Below, piece by piece: positions 12,525 to 27,600 of a stretch of DNA of 64,000 nucleotides (positions are counted from its first letter, which is position 1; each line of letters begins with the position of its first letter). The DNA lies in assembly GCF_000003815.2 (NCBI RefSeq), contig NC_049981.1:18523041-18587040 (forward strand), in the 5' to 3' direction. The DNA comes from Branchiostoma floridae. Its lineage: Eukaryota; Chordata; Leptocardii; Amphioxiformes; Branchiostomatidae. The notes beneath the pieces were generated by a model. It ran no database searches. It was not told where the DNA came from and saw only the letters and a program-made list of their open reading frames with translations. The translations under genes were made by a program, and so were the position numbers.

Positions 12525-12662
12525 TTAGACAGCAGTGTCCTTTTCAGCAGGTGCGTCCGTGTCATCTCCCCCTCCCCAGGTTCCATACGGCGCCGTTTTT
12601 ATCTGGTCGATTTCATCTTCTATTCTATTGATGTAGATATACGACAGGAGGATTCCAAGAAG
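12525..12662 (-). CDS. TSPAN33: Tetraspanin alternative last exon C (distal)
   Basis: Follows TTTTTCAG on the minus strand and is phase 0. It encodes 45 aa: it completes TM4 (LLGILLSYIYI), then NRIEDEIDQIKT, and ends DTAV before TAA. After ...GLLLPQ of the preceding exon it resembles the IPQLVGILLSQ region of vertebrate TSPAN33. The last four residues fit a class I PDZ ligand. Confidence 0.85.
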   Translation of the reverse strand, partial: LLGILLSYIYINRIEDEIDQIKTAPYGTWGGGDDTDAPAEKDTAV

Positions 12663-15600
12663 CTGAAAAAGAAGACACACAAAGTTCATGTCATGAAGTT
12701 TAGATCTTTTTAAGGGGGTGAACAGACAAGCAAATTTATCTCCTGGGACAAAAGGACAGGTACTGAGGACAGCTCTGACTAAAAAAATAGTACAAATGTA
12801 CTATGGGGGAGGGTCTGAAGTAGATCAAGGTAGGGGTTCCTCAGAGAGAGCAACAATGCCCTGCCATAAGAAGAGATGGGGGAGGGACAGTACCTCTGCA
12901 GGGTAGACTACCAGTGGAGTTTGAATATTTGTGAATTGACAATGGATTAGTGTGAATCAATGGACTAGTGTAAATCAATCATTGGATTAGTGTGAATCAA
13001 TGGATTAGGGTGAATCAATGGATTAGGGTGAATTAATGGCTTAAGAATTCAAAGAAACCTTTTATCCTAAGAAATGAACAGAAGTGTGTGTGTGTGTGGG
13101 GGGGGGTTTAATACTAGTAGAACGGAACTTTGATTACAAGAAGAAGGATGTCAGAAGAACATCAGCAAATTGATGTTTCTATTGAGGGCAAAGTTGGGCT
13201 GAACTTCATTCAGTCATAGTTGTTTCCTCCTATTTAGTGATGTCATATGTGTACATAACATTAGGAAAGCAATGAAGCATGTATGATAGGGAAGTAAATC
13301 ACCTTTGATCTTCGGTAAGCTTTCTAGTCTATCCTAATGCAATAATTGTCTATCATGTCAATTATTTCAAACAATATTATCATGGATAATATCAACAGGA
13401 ATCACAGACAATACGTGATGAAGGAAGGGCTGAATCACAATAGCGGAGTATTCAGGAAGGAAATTCTATATCAAAAGACTTGATAAGAAATTAATCGGAA
13501 GTGGAAAGCAACCAATCAGCAAAGTTTCCACTGCAAAAGCTTCTGATTAGAAACACTTGATCAGCACAGCAAACTTTTTGGGCGGGCATCCACCCATGGT
13601 TTTGCCTACTTTTCACAAAGTGCTCTCTGCTTCAGGAGGTAATGGCTGAAACCCATACGCTGAACCATCCGTGCGATCAAAGTACCGTCTCTTGTTTCTC
13701 TCTTCCTCCACAATGTTTGTTACATTTCGAATATGAACCCCAGCAAATACTATGCCCAGTATCTAAGGGAAATGAAAGGGTGAAAAAATTTAGATATCCA
13801 CTACAAGGGTTTTACATTTTTTTAGACTTTATGACTGAACCAATAAAAGGTAGTTTGTATCATCAACCAAAGTGAAGAAAAATTGAACAAAAGAAATAAT
13901 GAATGTATTCCTACAGACTTTGTTCTATTCTAGCAGTACTTGACAGTAGATGTTTTCTGTAGTCCTTCCTGAAGTAAATCACGATGATACCTGACAAGAA
14001 ACTAGTGTGAACTGTTGTCGTTGTTCTCCTTTTAACGCCTTTTCAGCTAGTGGCACAAAGGTCAGCCTTCTTAGTAGCAGGGTACATTTTTCCGGAGAGG
14101 AGTTGCTTTCATTTTGCAGTGTTAAAAGTTAGTGGTAAGCACCCAGAGTGCATGACTGACAGACAATCTCTACTCTTGATAGTGTGGTGATTTTCAAGTG
14201 GAAAGATCGCATACGATGTTCATAAAACCACCATGATTATTTCAAAGTTTACAGTTAATACCTGCCACTAGTAAAAGTGTGATAAAAAGTGCAACAGACT
14301 ATATCAATAGAGTGATCCCAAATCGACCAAAACGTATATCAAATAAATGCAAAAAGCCACACTTGCTGCTTCATCTACTAGTTTTGAAGGACAACTGGGA
14401 TCAGTCTATTCCATATACATGTATTAGCATTACAGATTGTCCTGATGCTGGTTCTTTGTGCAAAAAGCTGTTCTTCCCAGTGCATCCTACATTCATGAAC
14501 AATTTCATCAGACTGAAAACGACTGGGTACATGTCATGGCTGGTTCTACACTTTCAAAGATTAGTAGGAAGATTATCCTCCTCTGTGGGATCTCGTATGG
14601 CAAACAAGGTTCTTTAATCACAACCAGGATCTACATACAAAAAATCAGAGCTGATGTTTGATGACTGTCTTTCACCTTCCTCTGGGCAATACGGAATGGT
14701 TCAATTTTTCACTTCTTCTTCGCTGCAAGGTACAGTGGTCACTGCTGCAGGCCACCACAGCCGGCCACTGTTTTCTGTTTTCTCTTGTCTTTGCACTGAA
14801 GTCAGGCATCGCTGCTATGTTTGAGACTGCATTGTTAGCAGTGATACCTAGTTGCAGTGTAACATGGAACCAGTTAGCATTGCCCTGAGGAAGGTGACAA
14901 ACATTGGCTATGATTGTATATAGATCCTGGTCTTGAATGAAGAAACTTCTTATCCAGTGATTTACCAGCCTGATGAAATTATTCACAGACAGTTTAAACA
15001 ACATTCAGAAGACAAAAAAAATTAGTAACAATATAAAGAAATTCTGTGCCTCCACCACCACCGGAAAAAAATTTTAAGTCCAAAATGTCATACACTATAT
15101 GGCAGTGTCCATCATGGCTCGATCTGCGTCGTCACCACCTGTTAGACCAATCTTGTATATCTCATCCTCTATCCTGGATATATATATCCAAGCCAAGAGA
15201 ACACCTATACACTATGGATGGAGAAAATGTTGCAAGAAATTAATGTGGTAAGGTAGTACAATTCACTGAGAAATATTTTTGTACCTTAGAAATTTTAAAG
15301 CAAAAAAGCACCACTCCTTTTCCAAGTGACTTTTACTTAATCTCTCTAGACTTGTTTCCTGCAGTTCACTTACTTGTAGACGTATTTTTAAGTATGGAAA
15401 TACAAAATGCTTTTTACTAACAAGAGCCCATTAAAATGACCTGACTTTGTGAATCTGGATTCACCCAGGTGGCATGGGATTGATCCTAATTTGCAAAGCC
15501 TACATGAATGGCTTAAATCCAGCTCCACCAGGGAATCTCCCAAATTCACCTCAGGAGGTGGATTTGACAGATTGAACTAGGACAAGCCCAAAGCCTGAGT

Positions 15601-18600
15601 GAACCCAGATCTGCAAAGCCCAGTCCAAGTGTGTGACATCTGTTCTAACCCTTAAGATGAAGGCAGACACGATCTCATACATACATACCTGAGGCAGAAG
15701 TAGCCCAATGCACAGCCCAGCGAAAATGTCGAAGTTGTCCTCAAACCAGATAAGAACGGCATCCGTGCAGCCACGAATGTACACTATGTCCACAAGCTCC
15801 AGACGCTGCAGAGACAGGACACGTCAAACAAACACTCGCAAAGGGGATTCAGGTTTTACTGCAACTAACAGTGTACCATAATAACTGTATCCTAAAGCAT
15901 GTTACTAAAACAAGTGGTGACAATAATATAATATTACACTAATACAGCATGCATACTCCAGTGGTTTAAATAAGTGACCCAGCTTCTGGACCAACAGCTT
16001 GGGCATCTGCTATTGAAAAGGGTCACAGTCCATATTAAAAGGCGTTAAGCACTCACCTCATACACCCTAACTCCATACCCACACTGGGTGTTCACCACAC
16101 CACCAGCAGTTGGATTCTATGGAGGATACCATCGAGAAAAGTGAGCACTGGAATATAGTAGAACAATGTGTGCAAATATGTACTAAAACATACATTCTAT
16201 TGTTTTCCAAGGACTAGTAATAGCCTAATGCTGTAAGGTGATACTACATACTCTGCTCAAACCCTGTTATATTGAGATGATGAAACAAATAAACATACAG
16301 TATTACGATTCTGATTCTGACAATCAAAACAATTCTACAACAGTATTGCTGTCAAAAAAGCTCCAGGATGTATACGACTTGGAATATCTCACATTTTCCA
16401 TCTACAAGTTCTCATACGTTAAGAATTTTTCTAATTTTCTTACTTTATTCATTGTTATGACTTTTTGTCTATGCATTTTCATGCTTTTTTGTGGGACTTT
16501 GGACTCAGGCCAAGCTTGGCACAAACTTTGGACCGGGCCAAACCAGACTTCCTATCCTGTTACAACATTTTCTCACATCCTGTCACTCAGCAATATCAAA
16601 GTAAGTGCAACACACACCAGGACAAACAAATGCACAGACCAAAAATAATCCCCCCGTTCTAACGGAGTTAAAATGGCTTACGGCGCGGCGGTCGCAGCAG
16701 GTGTGTGGGACGCCGCAGGAGGCAGGGCCAGGGGAAGCACAACGGAAGTAGTCGTTCTTCTCCCAGTCCTCGTAATCCGCGCCGCCACAGCAGTAGAACT
16801 TCAAGGGCAAACAGAACGTTGTTAACTGGTTGTATAACACGATTATTTATTCACAACCAGATATAATATTTACAAGAGCTGATGTTTTGGCGACCATCTG
16901 TCCCCTCCCTCAGTCAAGGCAATAATGATTGGTTCTTCTTTGCATTGTGGCGAGGTGTCACATTGTTACAAGCAGTGGTGTTTATCTCCTTGTTCTGACT
17001 AAGTCACACACACAGTTGATGTGCAGTTATAAAGAACAAGTCTTGCCAATTTGATCAAATCTTTACCGAAAGAGTAGTAAAATCTCAAACATAGATATAA
17101 CAAAGAGCCATAAATTTGTTTTACTCACCCTTTCTTGCACCCAGTCCATGGTATTCTTGAAATCCAAGTCCGCAAAGTAGCTCTTCACGCCTTTGGACAC
17201 TTGTTCATTGATGAAGTTCTTTGCCTGAAACAGCCATAATGATACACAATGTAAAAAATCAATCTCTTTTCTACATGTTACAACATTTCTATCATCAGCA
17301 TCACAAATAGACACAATGACTTTGTACCAGGATTCTAGCAAGGAACTGTCATCGATTCATTTGAAAGAATTCTTTAAGAATCATTTAAGACCTTTACATC
17401 AACCTTAAGGCAGCTGCTCTACAAGGTCACTGACAATAGATAGTGGATGCTATCTGCAAAATCATATCCAGTTGCTTCAGTAACTGCTATTTGGCATGTA
17501 GAGCACATTAAAGTTACCAGTACCTGATCCTTGAAGGCAAAAGCCACCAGCCCCACAATCAGCTGCAGCAGGAGTCCAGTTATCATCAGCCCGATGAACT
17601 ACAAAAGGTACAAAGTGTTTCAACACATTAAGCTTTACATTCTGCCAGGGCTTTTGCCAGCTTGAAATTTTTTTCCGTCAGCCAATTACAATCGTCGTGA
17701 AAACCGCGAAAATTAATTAGAAGGACTGAACTGAGACCTTGAAAAACGGGTTTTAATGAGATTATCGTATGCGAAAGGCGCCGACACACATTGTCAACAA
17801 TCATAACAATAGCAAGACAAACAGTGTGTGGCTTTTACGGCCGTGGATGGCGTCCCCAAGCCGCCTGTAGCTTCCACCAAGGATTTTTGTCCTTCAAGGT
17901 TGACGGATTGGCCGGAGCGGACGCTGGCTAGACCCCTGCATTCTGCACATGTGACATTGCCAATGGGTCAAAGGAGATTTTTAGTTGGAGAACAGTTTTA
18001 ATACCTCTCCATAATGTACTCTACCAATTCAGATGAACGTTCATGCTTATATTTATACGTGTAGAAAATAAACCGAGTCTTACAATCTTGAGAAGGATGA
18101 GGTTGTCCCTAAGGGCTCCGGCCATCCCGAGGAAGGTGACCACGAACACGACCAGACCAGCTGCAATGAGTGCCGCAGCAGGACTGACCAGGAACGTGTT
18201 CATAGAGCCCAGGTCTCGTCTCACTACTTCAGCAAATATTCCAAGGCCCATGATAGCTGCACTGACAAGCTGGAACAGCATGAATAGAAAAGTAAGATGA
18301 AAACTATATCACACTTTGTGATATTTGCATTTTTAACACACGGTAAGGGATGGGTACCAGTACAGAAAATTCAGGTCCAGGTCCAGAGGATCCGGTCCGG
18401 GTCTGGACATAAATGTGGAAACTTGTAAAACTACTAAAACTAAAAGGGCAATATTTTAAACAATGATTCATTTTGCTACAAAGGATCTGTTCTATGTAGT
18501 ATCTGACTTCTATAGAATGGCATTTTAAAATCCTATATTGTAGTAAACAACACTAATTGCCTCTATTAACTTAAACAAAGTTTCAATACCGTATTAAACA

Positions 18601-21600
18601 AGTAACAATTTCCTCTACTTCGCTCTTGTTGTTTCCTAGGACCTGTAAGCCCCAAAACATGAAAACCCCTGCCAGTAAAATGTCTATTTCCAATCGGTCC
18701 AAAATCTATATTATGTCATTAAAAACTATAATGTTATGAAAAAAACTGTAAATTTGTATGTTATAAGGAAGAGCTGACTAGACAAGATTTAGATGGAATA
18801 TAATGTAACCTCTTTACAATTACATACAGTTATTTAACTCATTGCACCATGTTCAGCATGGATATGCGATAAATATTTTCAAAGAGTCATTTAAACTTTC
18901 AAGCACTTTAAAGGTGTCATACGGCACCAACTTTGCAGGTGTGAATCAGCACCAACATAGCAGGTGTCATACAGTATTATGTTCACAGTTTTCACAGTGA
19001 CTTCTTGGTAATGAACTTAAGTTAGAGGTACAGCAAAAACTTAAAACCATCACAAACACTCCATTTTCTCCATACTGCGAATTTAAATCCCCACAACATT
19101 TTGCCTTTTAGAGTAAGACCATGAAGAGAACAGCTTGGCCCTGACACTGGCATTACATGCTCAGCATGCCAGATTACACAGTTCTATTCTGGTACAATGA
19201 CCTACAATGAACCCAGCATTGTGTGTACACAACAGGGACTTTTCCCAATTCTTGTGACAACTGGATAGACTACTAGTACTAACAGCATGTGTGATGTCTT
19301 GTCCTTTCCATTTCATAATTTCAAATATAGGACAAAAAGAGGCAGTACTGCCGCAGTAGACATATGCACGTTTCTTTGCCAAAGAAAATTTAAATGTGTG
19401 GTTCGACATTAAATTGTAAATTGGTGCAAATTTATAATTCCAAGATACACAGCATTTCAATCTTTGTCACTGAGACTCTTAGGCCCACTTTACATTACGG
19501 TTTTCGCGTTAGCGGGACTGGCATTAGCGGGACTGCGTTAGCGGGAGCCCCGCATAAAGAGAGTTCCCATTATCGTAGTCCCGCTGTCTTCAAATTTTCT
19601 CCCAGACACTCCGAAGCGTACGCCCGTAGGCTCAGCGGGAGTCCCCGATAACTTCAAACTGCGTATAAAGAGAATGCGTCGGGGTCGCATTAGCGGGAGT
19701 CAGGATTTAGGCGATTAGCAAAGCGCGTGCTTATTAGCATATGCCACGAGAAAATGGTGGATACAGGTTTGCAAAACACTGGAGGAAATTTGCCAACAGC
19801 GATCATGTTCATGACGCTGGGTAAGAATACTCTAAGAATACTGTGTACTGTGAATACAGCATTTTCACAATTGTTTCAGTGCGTAGCCATAATTTAGTAG
19901 GTCATTACTGAAAGAAAGCGATCTTCTATCAAACAATTCGCTTTGAAAGGGGTTTGAAAGGGGTTTTTTTTATCGAAAATTTTGCAGTAGAAGTTACCGG
20001 AAGTGTCAGTGAAACAACGTAGTCCGGGACTTGTATTTCTTATGCAAGTCACATATTTGGATTTTCAATCATTTGGAAGCAGAACGCAAACCAAAAAAGG
20101 AAAGTTTGTTCAATGTAACAACGTGCAGCTAAAATAACGGCTATCTTTACGGTAGACTTTCACCAAAATTTACGCGACACGGGTGTCCTGTCAGATTTCC
20201 GGGCGGTGTCTGAAGAGGTCCCGATAGCGTCGTCCCAATAGCAGGAAATTTCACCACTAACGCGAAAACCGTAATGTAAAGTGGGCCTTAGGGGTGGTAC
20301 CGTACAGAAAATTCAGGTCCAGAGGATCAGGTCCAGACCTAAACCTGGACCTGATTCAGCATGTGAAAACGTGTGAATGGACGATACTCAAAACTGTTTT
20401 GTGGATTATTCGACTCCCACTGGCATTTTGAAATCTTACACGGCTAACTGCCTTTGTACAATTGACTATAAAACTTGGTAGAAATGACTATACACTCTAT
20501 ACTACTTCGCTCTTGTTACTTTCTTCAACTGGTAAGCCCCCAAACGTGTATAATCTGTTAATTTTCCAATAGGTCCAAATTTGCACTATCAAATTTTTTT
20601 TAGAAAATTGACTAAATTAGGCATAGAGTCGATTCCATATTACCGAGAGGGTGTTTCTTGCCTTTTGTTCTAACATTTTGGAAATCTTTGTAACAATCTA
20701 ACTGTGATAAGTAACTGTTTTGAACTATTTATAACATCTACCGTATATTCTCGAATAAAGTACGCACCCCAATTAAAGTACGCACCCCTGATTTTGGACA
20801 AGTCTTAGACAGATCTCTGGGACTGAAAGGTAAAATGGAAAAACTCAAATAAAGTACGCACCCCTTCTCCACCAATTTTGAACAGACCTTTAACTGGATA
20901 AATTCAAATTTATGATGTTTTCCCCAGGTTATTTTGCATGAAATTTTGCATGAAATAACCTGCATTTACACTGTCATTGTCTCTATGAACTTGTGAATTG
21001 CCTACTGCAAATTATAAAAATCACTGAGAACTGGTAGAAGAAATCAGGAAAAACCAGTTGTACAAGTCAAAGTCACTAACTCAAAAGGATTGTATGCAAA
21101 TGCCAATCTTATGTAAATCATGTTTAGACAATTTCTTTGTTTCATGTTTAGACAACTACAAGACAACAACAGTGTGCATGTTTTGAAACATTACTAGAAG
21201 TGTAGCTCCACCTTGCTTTATTTTAGGCTTTTTTTTTACCATTTCTCTGTGCAGTGACCTCAAATAAAGTACGCACCCCAACTTTGGCAACAACTTGTAG
21301 CACCTTTCCAATTTTGAAAAGTTAAAAAAGTGCGTACTTTATTCGAGAATATACGGTATGTGACGTTCTAAATATTTCTATAGTATTCAAACATGTTAGA
21401 AACATTTCTAACATCAAATACATTATTTCTGTTAGTTTCTAAACTGTTCCAACATAGATACATCATTTGTGATCACATGTTCGAACATGGAAACAATATG
21501 ATGAAACTGGGTCAGTGGGCTGGGAAGAGGGCAATTCACACATCCCTGCCAAGTGGGGAACGGGTTTTCTGCGCGTGGAGAATTTGCGCGTGCGCGTGAA

Positions 21601-24600
21601 AAATCTGCGCGTGAAAAAATAAATTTCCTGAAATATGTCAGAAAATGTGCAGCAAGGAATTCTAAGGCATAAAAATGTGAACCTAATATACAATTTCCCA
21701 TCTGTTACCTGAATTTTGGGTTTTAAAAAAAAAAGATTTTAGATCCCTTGGGAATAGGTTGATTTGCATATTTTGAACATTTCAAAATCAAGTAAATTTG
21801 ACAGAAATACATAGAAAAATTACACATACAATGTTTTAGATTATATGATGTAACAATTTCAGGCTTTTCTCCATTCTAGAAGCTTAATTTCATCTTTTTT
21901 GAAGCAGATTGTTTCACGCGCAAATTTCAAACTTTTTTGCGCGTGAAAACTTAACATCTAAAAATCACTTGAAAAGCACTCAGATCAAGATTTTGTACTC
22001 TAGAATGCAACAATATGATACTTGATTCCATTTTGTGCCATCTTGTTTGAGGGTTTAAGTATAAAACTGCAAAAACGTTTTGAATCCCTTGGGAATCAGC
22101 TAATTTGCATATTTTCACGCGCAGATTTTTCACGCGCAAGTTTTCACGCGCAAGTTTTTTACGCGCACAAAACCCCAACCCGCCAAGTGCAGGAAATTAT
22201 GTCTGTCTGCCACCTTCTCACAAAAGACTCACCAGTGTATACCAAAGAATATCTAAAAATACAAGAGCCAAACAAAGGACCAAGCTTAGCAGCTTTGTTT
22301 ATGGGGTCAATAAAAGTTTTTATGGAGGGAAAAAATGACACAAAATGTTGGAACATGTTGGAACAATAACAAAAACACATAGATGTTTGAAAATTGTTCT
22401 AAATAAAGAGATAATTGTATCATTACTTTCCCAAATGTTCCAACAAATATGAAAAGGTTCAAACATGTTTAAACTTTTCCTTTTGAAATGTTTGAACAAT
22501 TTCGAACTTTAGTGACTGAAATGTTCTTTTACTCAAAATAGTTCAAACTTATTACAAATATTATTTCAAAACCATCTCGGTGACTTGGAATTGACTCGTA
22601 ACTTGTAGTTGCGTAACTTGTAGGAGGTTGAATTCAGAATAACCCCAACCTCCACGCAGACCCTCTCTGAAATCATGTTAAGATTGTTCTTACGAGGGGC
22701 GTGCAATAAGTAATGGTCCTGACCCACTTCCAGTTGTCTGATCTAAATGAAATTTTGTCTGTGTAATAATTCATATCTCTATGGGTTAGGCCACACCAAT
22801 TTAATTCGTTGGTTCTCGGAATCGCCGCTTCAAAAAATCGCAAAACCAAAAAAAAAAAAAATTTTTTTTTCTACCCAGGCTATCTGAAGGCTGCAGTTTT
22901 TCAATAAGTCGATAGGTGTCTCTCTTTGAAGTTGTGACCTAAGTGATCATGTGACGGAGATTAGCCAATCAGAAGCATCAGTCTTAAAATCAAAATGGCG
23001 CCACCAGAAAAAAAAAATAGAAGGGGAAGGAGTACCGGAGTCGGATAATTTTGAGTACAAATAGAGTAGAATTGGAGCTTGAAGAAGTGAAGTAGAAGGT
23101 AGTGCAGTAGCAGGAGAAGAAAATACCATGTCTGTGGATCCAGGAAAGCCACATTTTTTGTGGTGTGTACAGTTTTTAACCGGAAGCCACATTTTTTGTG
23201 GTGTGTACAGTTTTTAACCGGGGACAGAAGTCAGAAGAAACTTCTTGGCCAACAGACAAAATTTATAAAATGAAAACATGTCTTCTTCTTCTTCTGTCAC
23301 ATAATTAACAGATATGCATCGAGGGCCCAAACGATGTGCAGGTGGGTTTGATGAAATATAATTTCCTTGATATTTGATGGACAAACCAAAAATTATTTCG
23401 AAGTATTTAGCCAACAGAAAAATATGAGTTCCCTTGGCCAAATTGGGGCTTGTTCATATACACCCAAAGTACTAGTAATTAGTAGTAAGTTCACAGGGGT
23501 TTTTGACTTTTAAAGAGTAGAATTTTGACAAAGTAGGTAGCACAGAGTTGCAGTAAGACTGGGAATTCTTGTCAAGCAGAGCAAATATTAAATTATTTTG
23601 AGTTCCCCTTGGGGTTTGTTGATAAGTTTCAGTTACTGTAAGATGGACACTTTGTTTTTGACCTCCATGAATAAAAGACAAAAATGAAGACTGCATTTTC
23701 AGACTGTTGTTTCCAATTGAATCAAACCAGGATGGTACATATAAAATTCATAATTACAATGTCACCTTTTATCAATAACCATAATTCTAATATTTTAGTA
23801 CAATTCGTTAAAGAAATCAATAAAATCAATTATCGTGAAAATAACATACGAAAATAGCAATGTATGTACCGGTAGCACTTACTGTACCGTTAGTGTCTCA
23901 GTGAGTATGATACGAGAGCCCCCATGGCCAGATTCAGCAATGGCTTTGCCATCAGAGAAGTTTTTTTTTTTTTTTTTCGCCCTGTCGCTTCATATTTTTT
24001 ATGAAAAAATCCGAGAACCAACAAATTAAATTGGTATGGCCTTATGTTGCAAAAGACAGCTCTGAACTAATTGTGGTTTCTGATTTACTGGTGTTTGAAC
24101 TTAGTCAGGTGCGAAATGGACCAGGTGTGAAATGGAACCAGTTGAGTGTCGCGCAGTGATCCGGTTTTTGTATTTGAAAGGACGCACACCAAAGAAGACT
24201 TTTGATGAAATAAATGAAACTTATGGTGATGATGCCCCATCATATGACCTTGTAAAACGCTGGCATCCTGAATTCAAACGTGGTTGGAAGTCTGTGGAAA
24301 CAGCTCCCAGACCTGGTCGTCCCTCTTGTGCCATTGATGAGGCATCAGTTGGAGGACCAACCTGGGGTGTCCTACAAAATCGGTGTCCAGAGCTGCATCA
24401 AACGATGGGAGAAATGCATAACTCTGGGTGATTCCTATGAAGAGAAAGACTAATAACTGTGCCAAGTTTCATTAATCTCCTGCTATGGGAAATGGGTCAG
24501 GACCATTACTAATTGCACGCCCCTCGTATACTATAGTGTAGAGATTGCTACTATACTATAGTGTAGAGATTGCTACTATATACGATTGTAGAGATTGCAT

Positions 24601-27600
24601 TGACTATACATGTAGTACTACATGTTGTTTTCTCAGATATCTAACCTTCATCTGAAGGCACTCAGGCATTTGTAATTGTGCAGTGCACACAGAAAAAGGG
24701 CCCAGTGTTCAGTTTCACATACATTATACAAAAGCTGGTGTTACACAAAATTTACTGACAGGACGTTGCATAACTAAAACACAGGTATCATTAACCGCCC
24801 ACCTGTGTTGACCACGGCGCATACCTATCCCACCCACCTGTTCTAGGTACGTCATGGTCCAGCTTAACATGACAAACATCATACATGTATGATACGCATA
24901 TATACAGCTTTGTCTTTTTAGCATCATACCACTGCCTGATGCCACTTGTTTGTTGTTGTGATACACTTACTGTAAATGTATTTAAGTTCGCGGGGATTTA
25001 ATTTCGCGGTAGCGGGAAAAATGACTTTTCGTGGTGGATTTAATTTCGCGGTAACACCATCGACTGAAGTCTAATACCTTAATAGAAAAATGTTCGCGGT
25101 GGATTTAAGTTCGCGGTAAAGTGGTCGCCGCGAAAACCGCAAACATTAATCCACCGCGAACATTTCTGCATTTACAGTATATAATAAGTTTTATGGTTTG
25201 TCTCAAAAGCATACATGTGTATATTATTATTAGCTGACATGTGGCCTAGTCTGGCCATACCTTGTCAAAAGCTACATGGTCTCAGCTTAATTTGATGATG
25301 CTTCAGGCTATAGTCAGTATAGAACATGCTATTATGTGCAAATGCTACATTAGTTTATTTTCTTGGTTCTCAACTAATAGGAAGAGGACAAGATGAAATC
25401 AGTGTTTAAAAAATAGAGAAACATTCTTAATCAGAGGTTTAATGTGGTATCTGTGGCTGAATAATATACTAGCATAAGCCAGAAAAACCTACATTTGTAG
25501 AAGTATTCAGGCAGCATGTAGCAGTATGAACACAATTGTTGTCAGATGTAATGACAGGGAAATTATGAACTTGAAATTGCTAGAGGTTCAATCCAGGATC
25601 AGCACGGGGGTCTTGACAATGCTTTAAGCTGTATTCAAAAGAACCCCTACATTCAATCACTCACCCTACATAATGATTATTACGCTAAAATGAAGGAAGG
25701 CAATTATTTAAAATTTGGTCACCTCACTACGAATTACATGACTGAGGAGCTACATTGGAGGTCCCAACAACGCTTTACGCTGAATTTAGAAGAAGAGTTA
25801 CCAATTGAAGATAACTTTTCGTATCAATTATTGGAAATCCAATTAGGCTACCTGTAACGTTATAGTATAAAAGGGACATGCAGGTCCTCGTGAATAAGAT
25901 GGCTTTTAATACGAGTTACGGGAAATCAGTATAGGCTGCCAATGCCTTATGAAAAAGGGCCATGGAGGACCTCTTTCAGTATAACTAGCAATGCTTTATG
26001 ATATCAATCAAATGTTGAACACTTAGCTATTTTGACATGCTTACAAGTTTTGCAATACTAAGACTTAAATAGAGCTTTGTATGACATTGAAGCCAATAAG
26101 GACCAGTAATCAGGAGAGTGGATTCTGGCATCATTTCAACTTTAGACAGTAATATCAGACATATCATCAAGTACCCTGTTTAACTTTGGCTTTATCTATT
26201 TTCATCTAATCTATCCATCTATCTATGTCTGTATAATGTTATAGCATTCTTACGTCATGTACTTCTTCCCAAACTCAACTGCTACCCAAATTTTCTTGTC
26301 ACATAAGTGTTATCCACCTTTAGTTTCTTTACATGCATACTGAATGTTGATTTTATGTCTACTGAGTACTGTGTATACTGTGGCCCCTTGAAAAACAATC
26401 AGCTGTTTGTCTTTGTCACTCCCTGGTCCATCCTTAAAAAATGGTTTAATGTTGATCTTAATACAGAATTGTTAAAATTGTATCAACATTCAGTGTGAAC
26501 TTAACTCAAACAGAGTATATATAACAGTGGAAATGTAAGACTGGGTCATGCTATTAATGTTGAACATTACATCACTTGGTAATCCTGGGAATTCCTGAAG
26601 TTACTAGTTATATGTATAGTAGTATATGTCATATATGATAGTTCTGACTCTGTATCTGTTTCATTATGTATATCTATATGATATAGGCGCCAGCTACTGT
26701 AGGCTGGTTATATTACTCCGAAAGACCCTTAAGTTGCACCTGTAAACCCTTGCACATCTAGCCGTGGGTAGTGTTTAAACTAAACTAAGCTAGCCAATGA
26801 GGATGCTCGTACAGTAGATTGAATATGCGAAAACCTTGCATAATCCAAGAAAAGCAAACCGTCATTTCACAAGAGAGCAATTTCACTTTTGGAAAATACA
26901 AAATGTACTTGACTGGGTGCTGCCTTGAGGAAATTACGCATTAAATAATTTTTTCCAGGTAAATCTCAGAATTGTCACTTTGTCTTATTTCTTTCTTCAT
27001 AGATCTTTTAAGTTTTAGGGTGGTCCCTAATCAGTTAACTTTCCAATTTCTAATTTCAAAGTACAAAAAAAATAATGTATCAACATACATTTAGTCAACT
27101 CGTTGCATTGTTACCTCCATGAAATGTCATGGAATGGAGGTTATATTTTCTGTTATGTGTCTCTGTCTGTGTAGATGATTACTCAATAACGGCTGGATGG
27201 ATTGGTTTCATACTTGTTGTGTTGGTGGGGTGTGATGAAAGCTCGAATCGATGAGATTTTGGGCGCCGTATCTGTCGTTATAATTGATGTAATAATATCA
27301 GAAATCACCCCTATATCTGCGATATATTGGAACAGGCATCATGCTTTAAGCCTTTGGTAATGGGTTTAGCTCATCTCAGATAGTGAGGTGATTTCTACGA
27401 CAGCTGTTTGGATCTGTGTACAAGATTACTCAAGAATGGCTGGATGGATTGGTTTCATACTTGTTGTGTTGGTGGGGTATGATGAAAGCTCGAATCGATG
27501 AGATTTTGGGGGCCGTATCTGTCGTTATAATCGATGTAATAATATCAGAAATCACCCCTATATCTGCGATATATTGGAACAGGCATCGTGCTTTAAGCCT

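Larger units (their letters stand above)
22693..24526 (+). mobile_element. Mariner element, internally deleted and carrying a nested insertion
   Basis: Terminal inverted repeats CGAGGGGCGTGCAATAAGTA (22693) and its near-complement ending 24526, flanked by TA. Inside are the start and end of a mariner transposase (24132-24453) lacking the catalytic core. A 1.25-kb TTA-flanked element is nested at 22789-24041 in the 5' part. The tetraspanin intron 1 hosts the whole composite. Confidence 0.88.

Noticed and set aside
16238-16662. 136-codon plus-strand frame
   Set aside because: Lies in a tetraspanin intron, has no recognisable domain and no typical coding composition.
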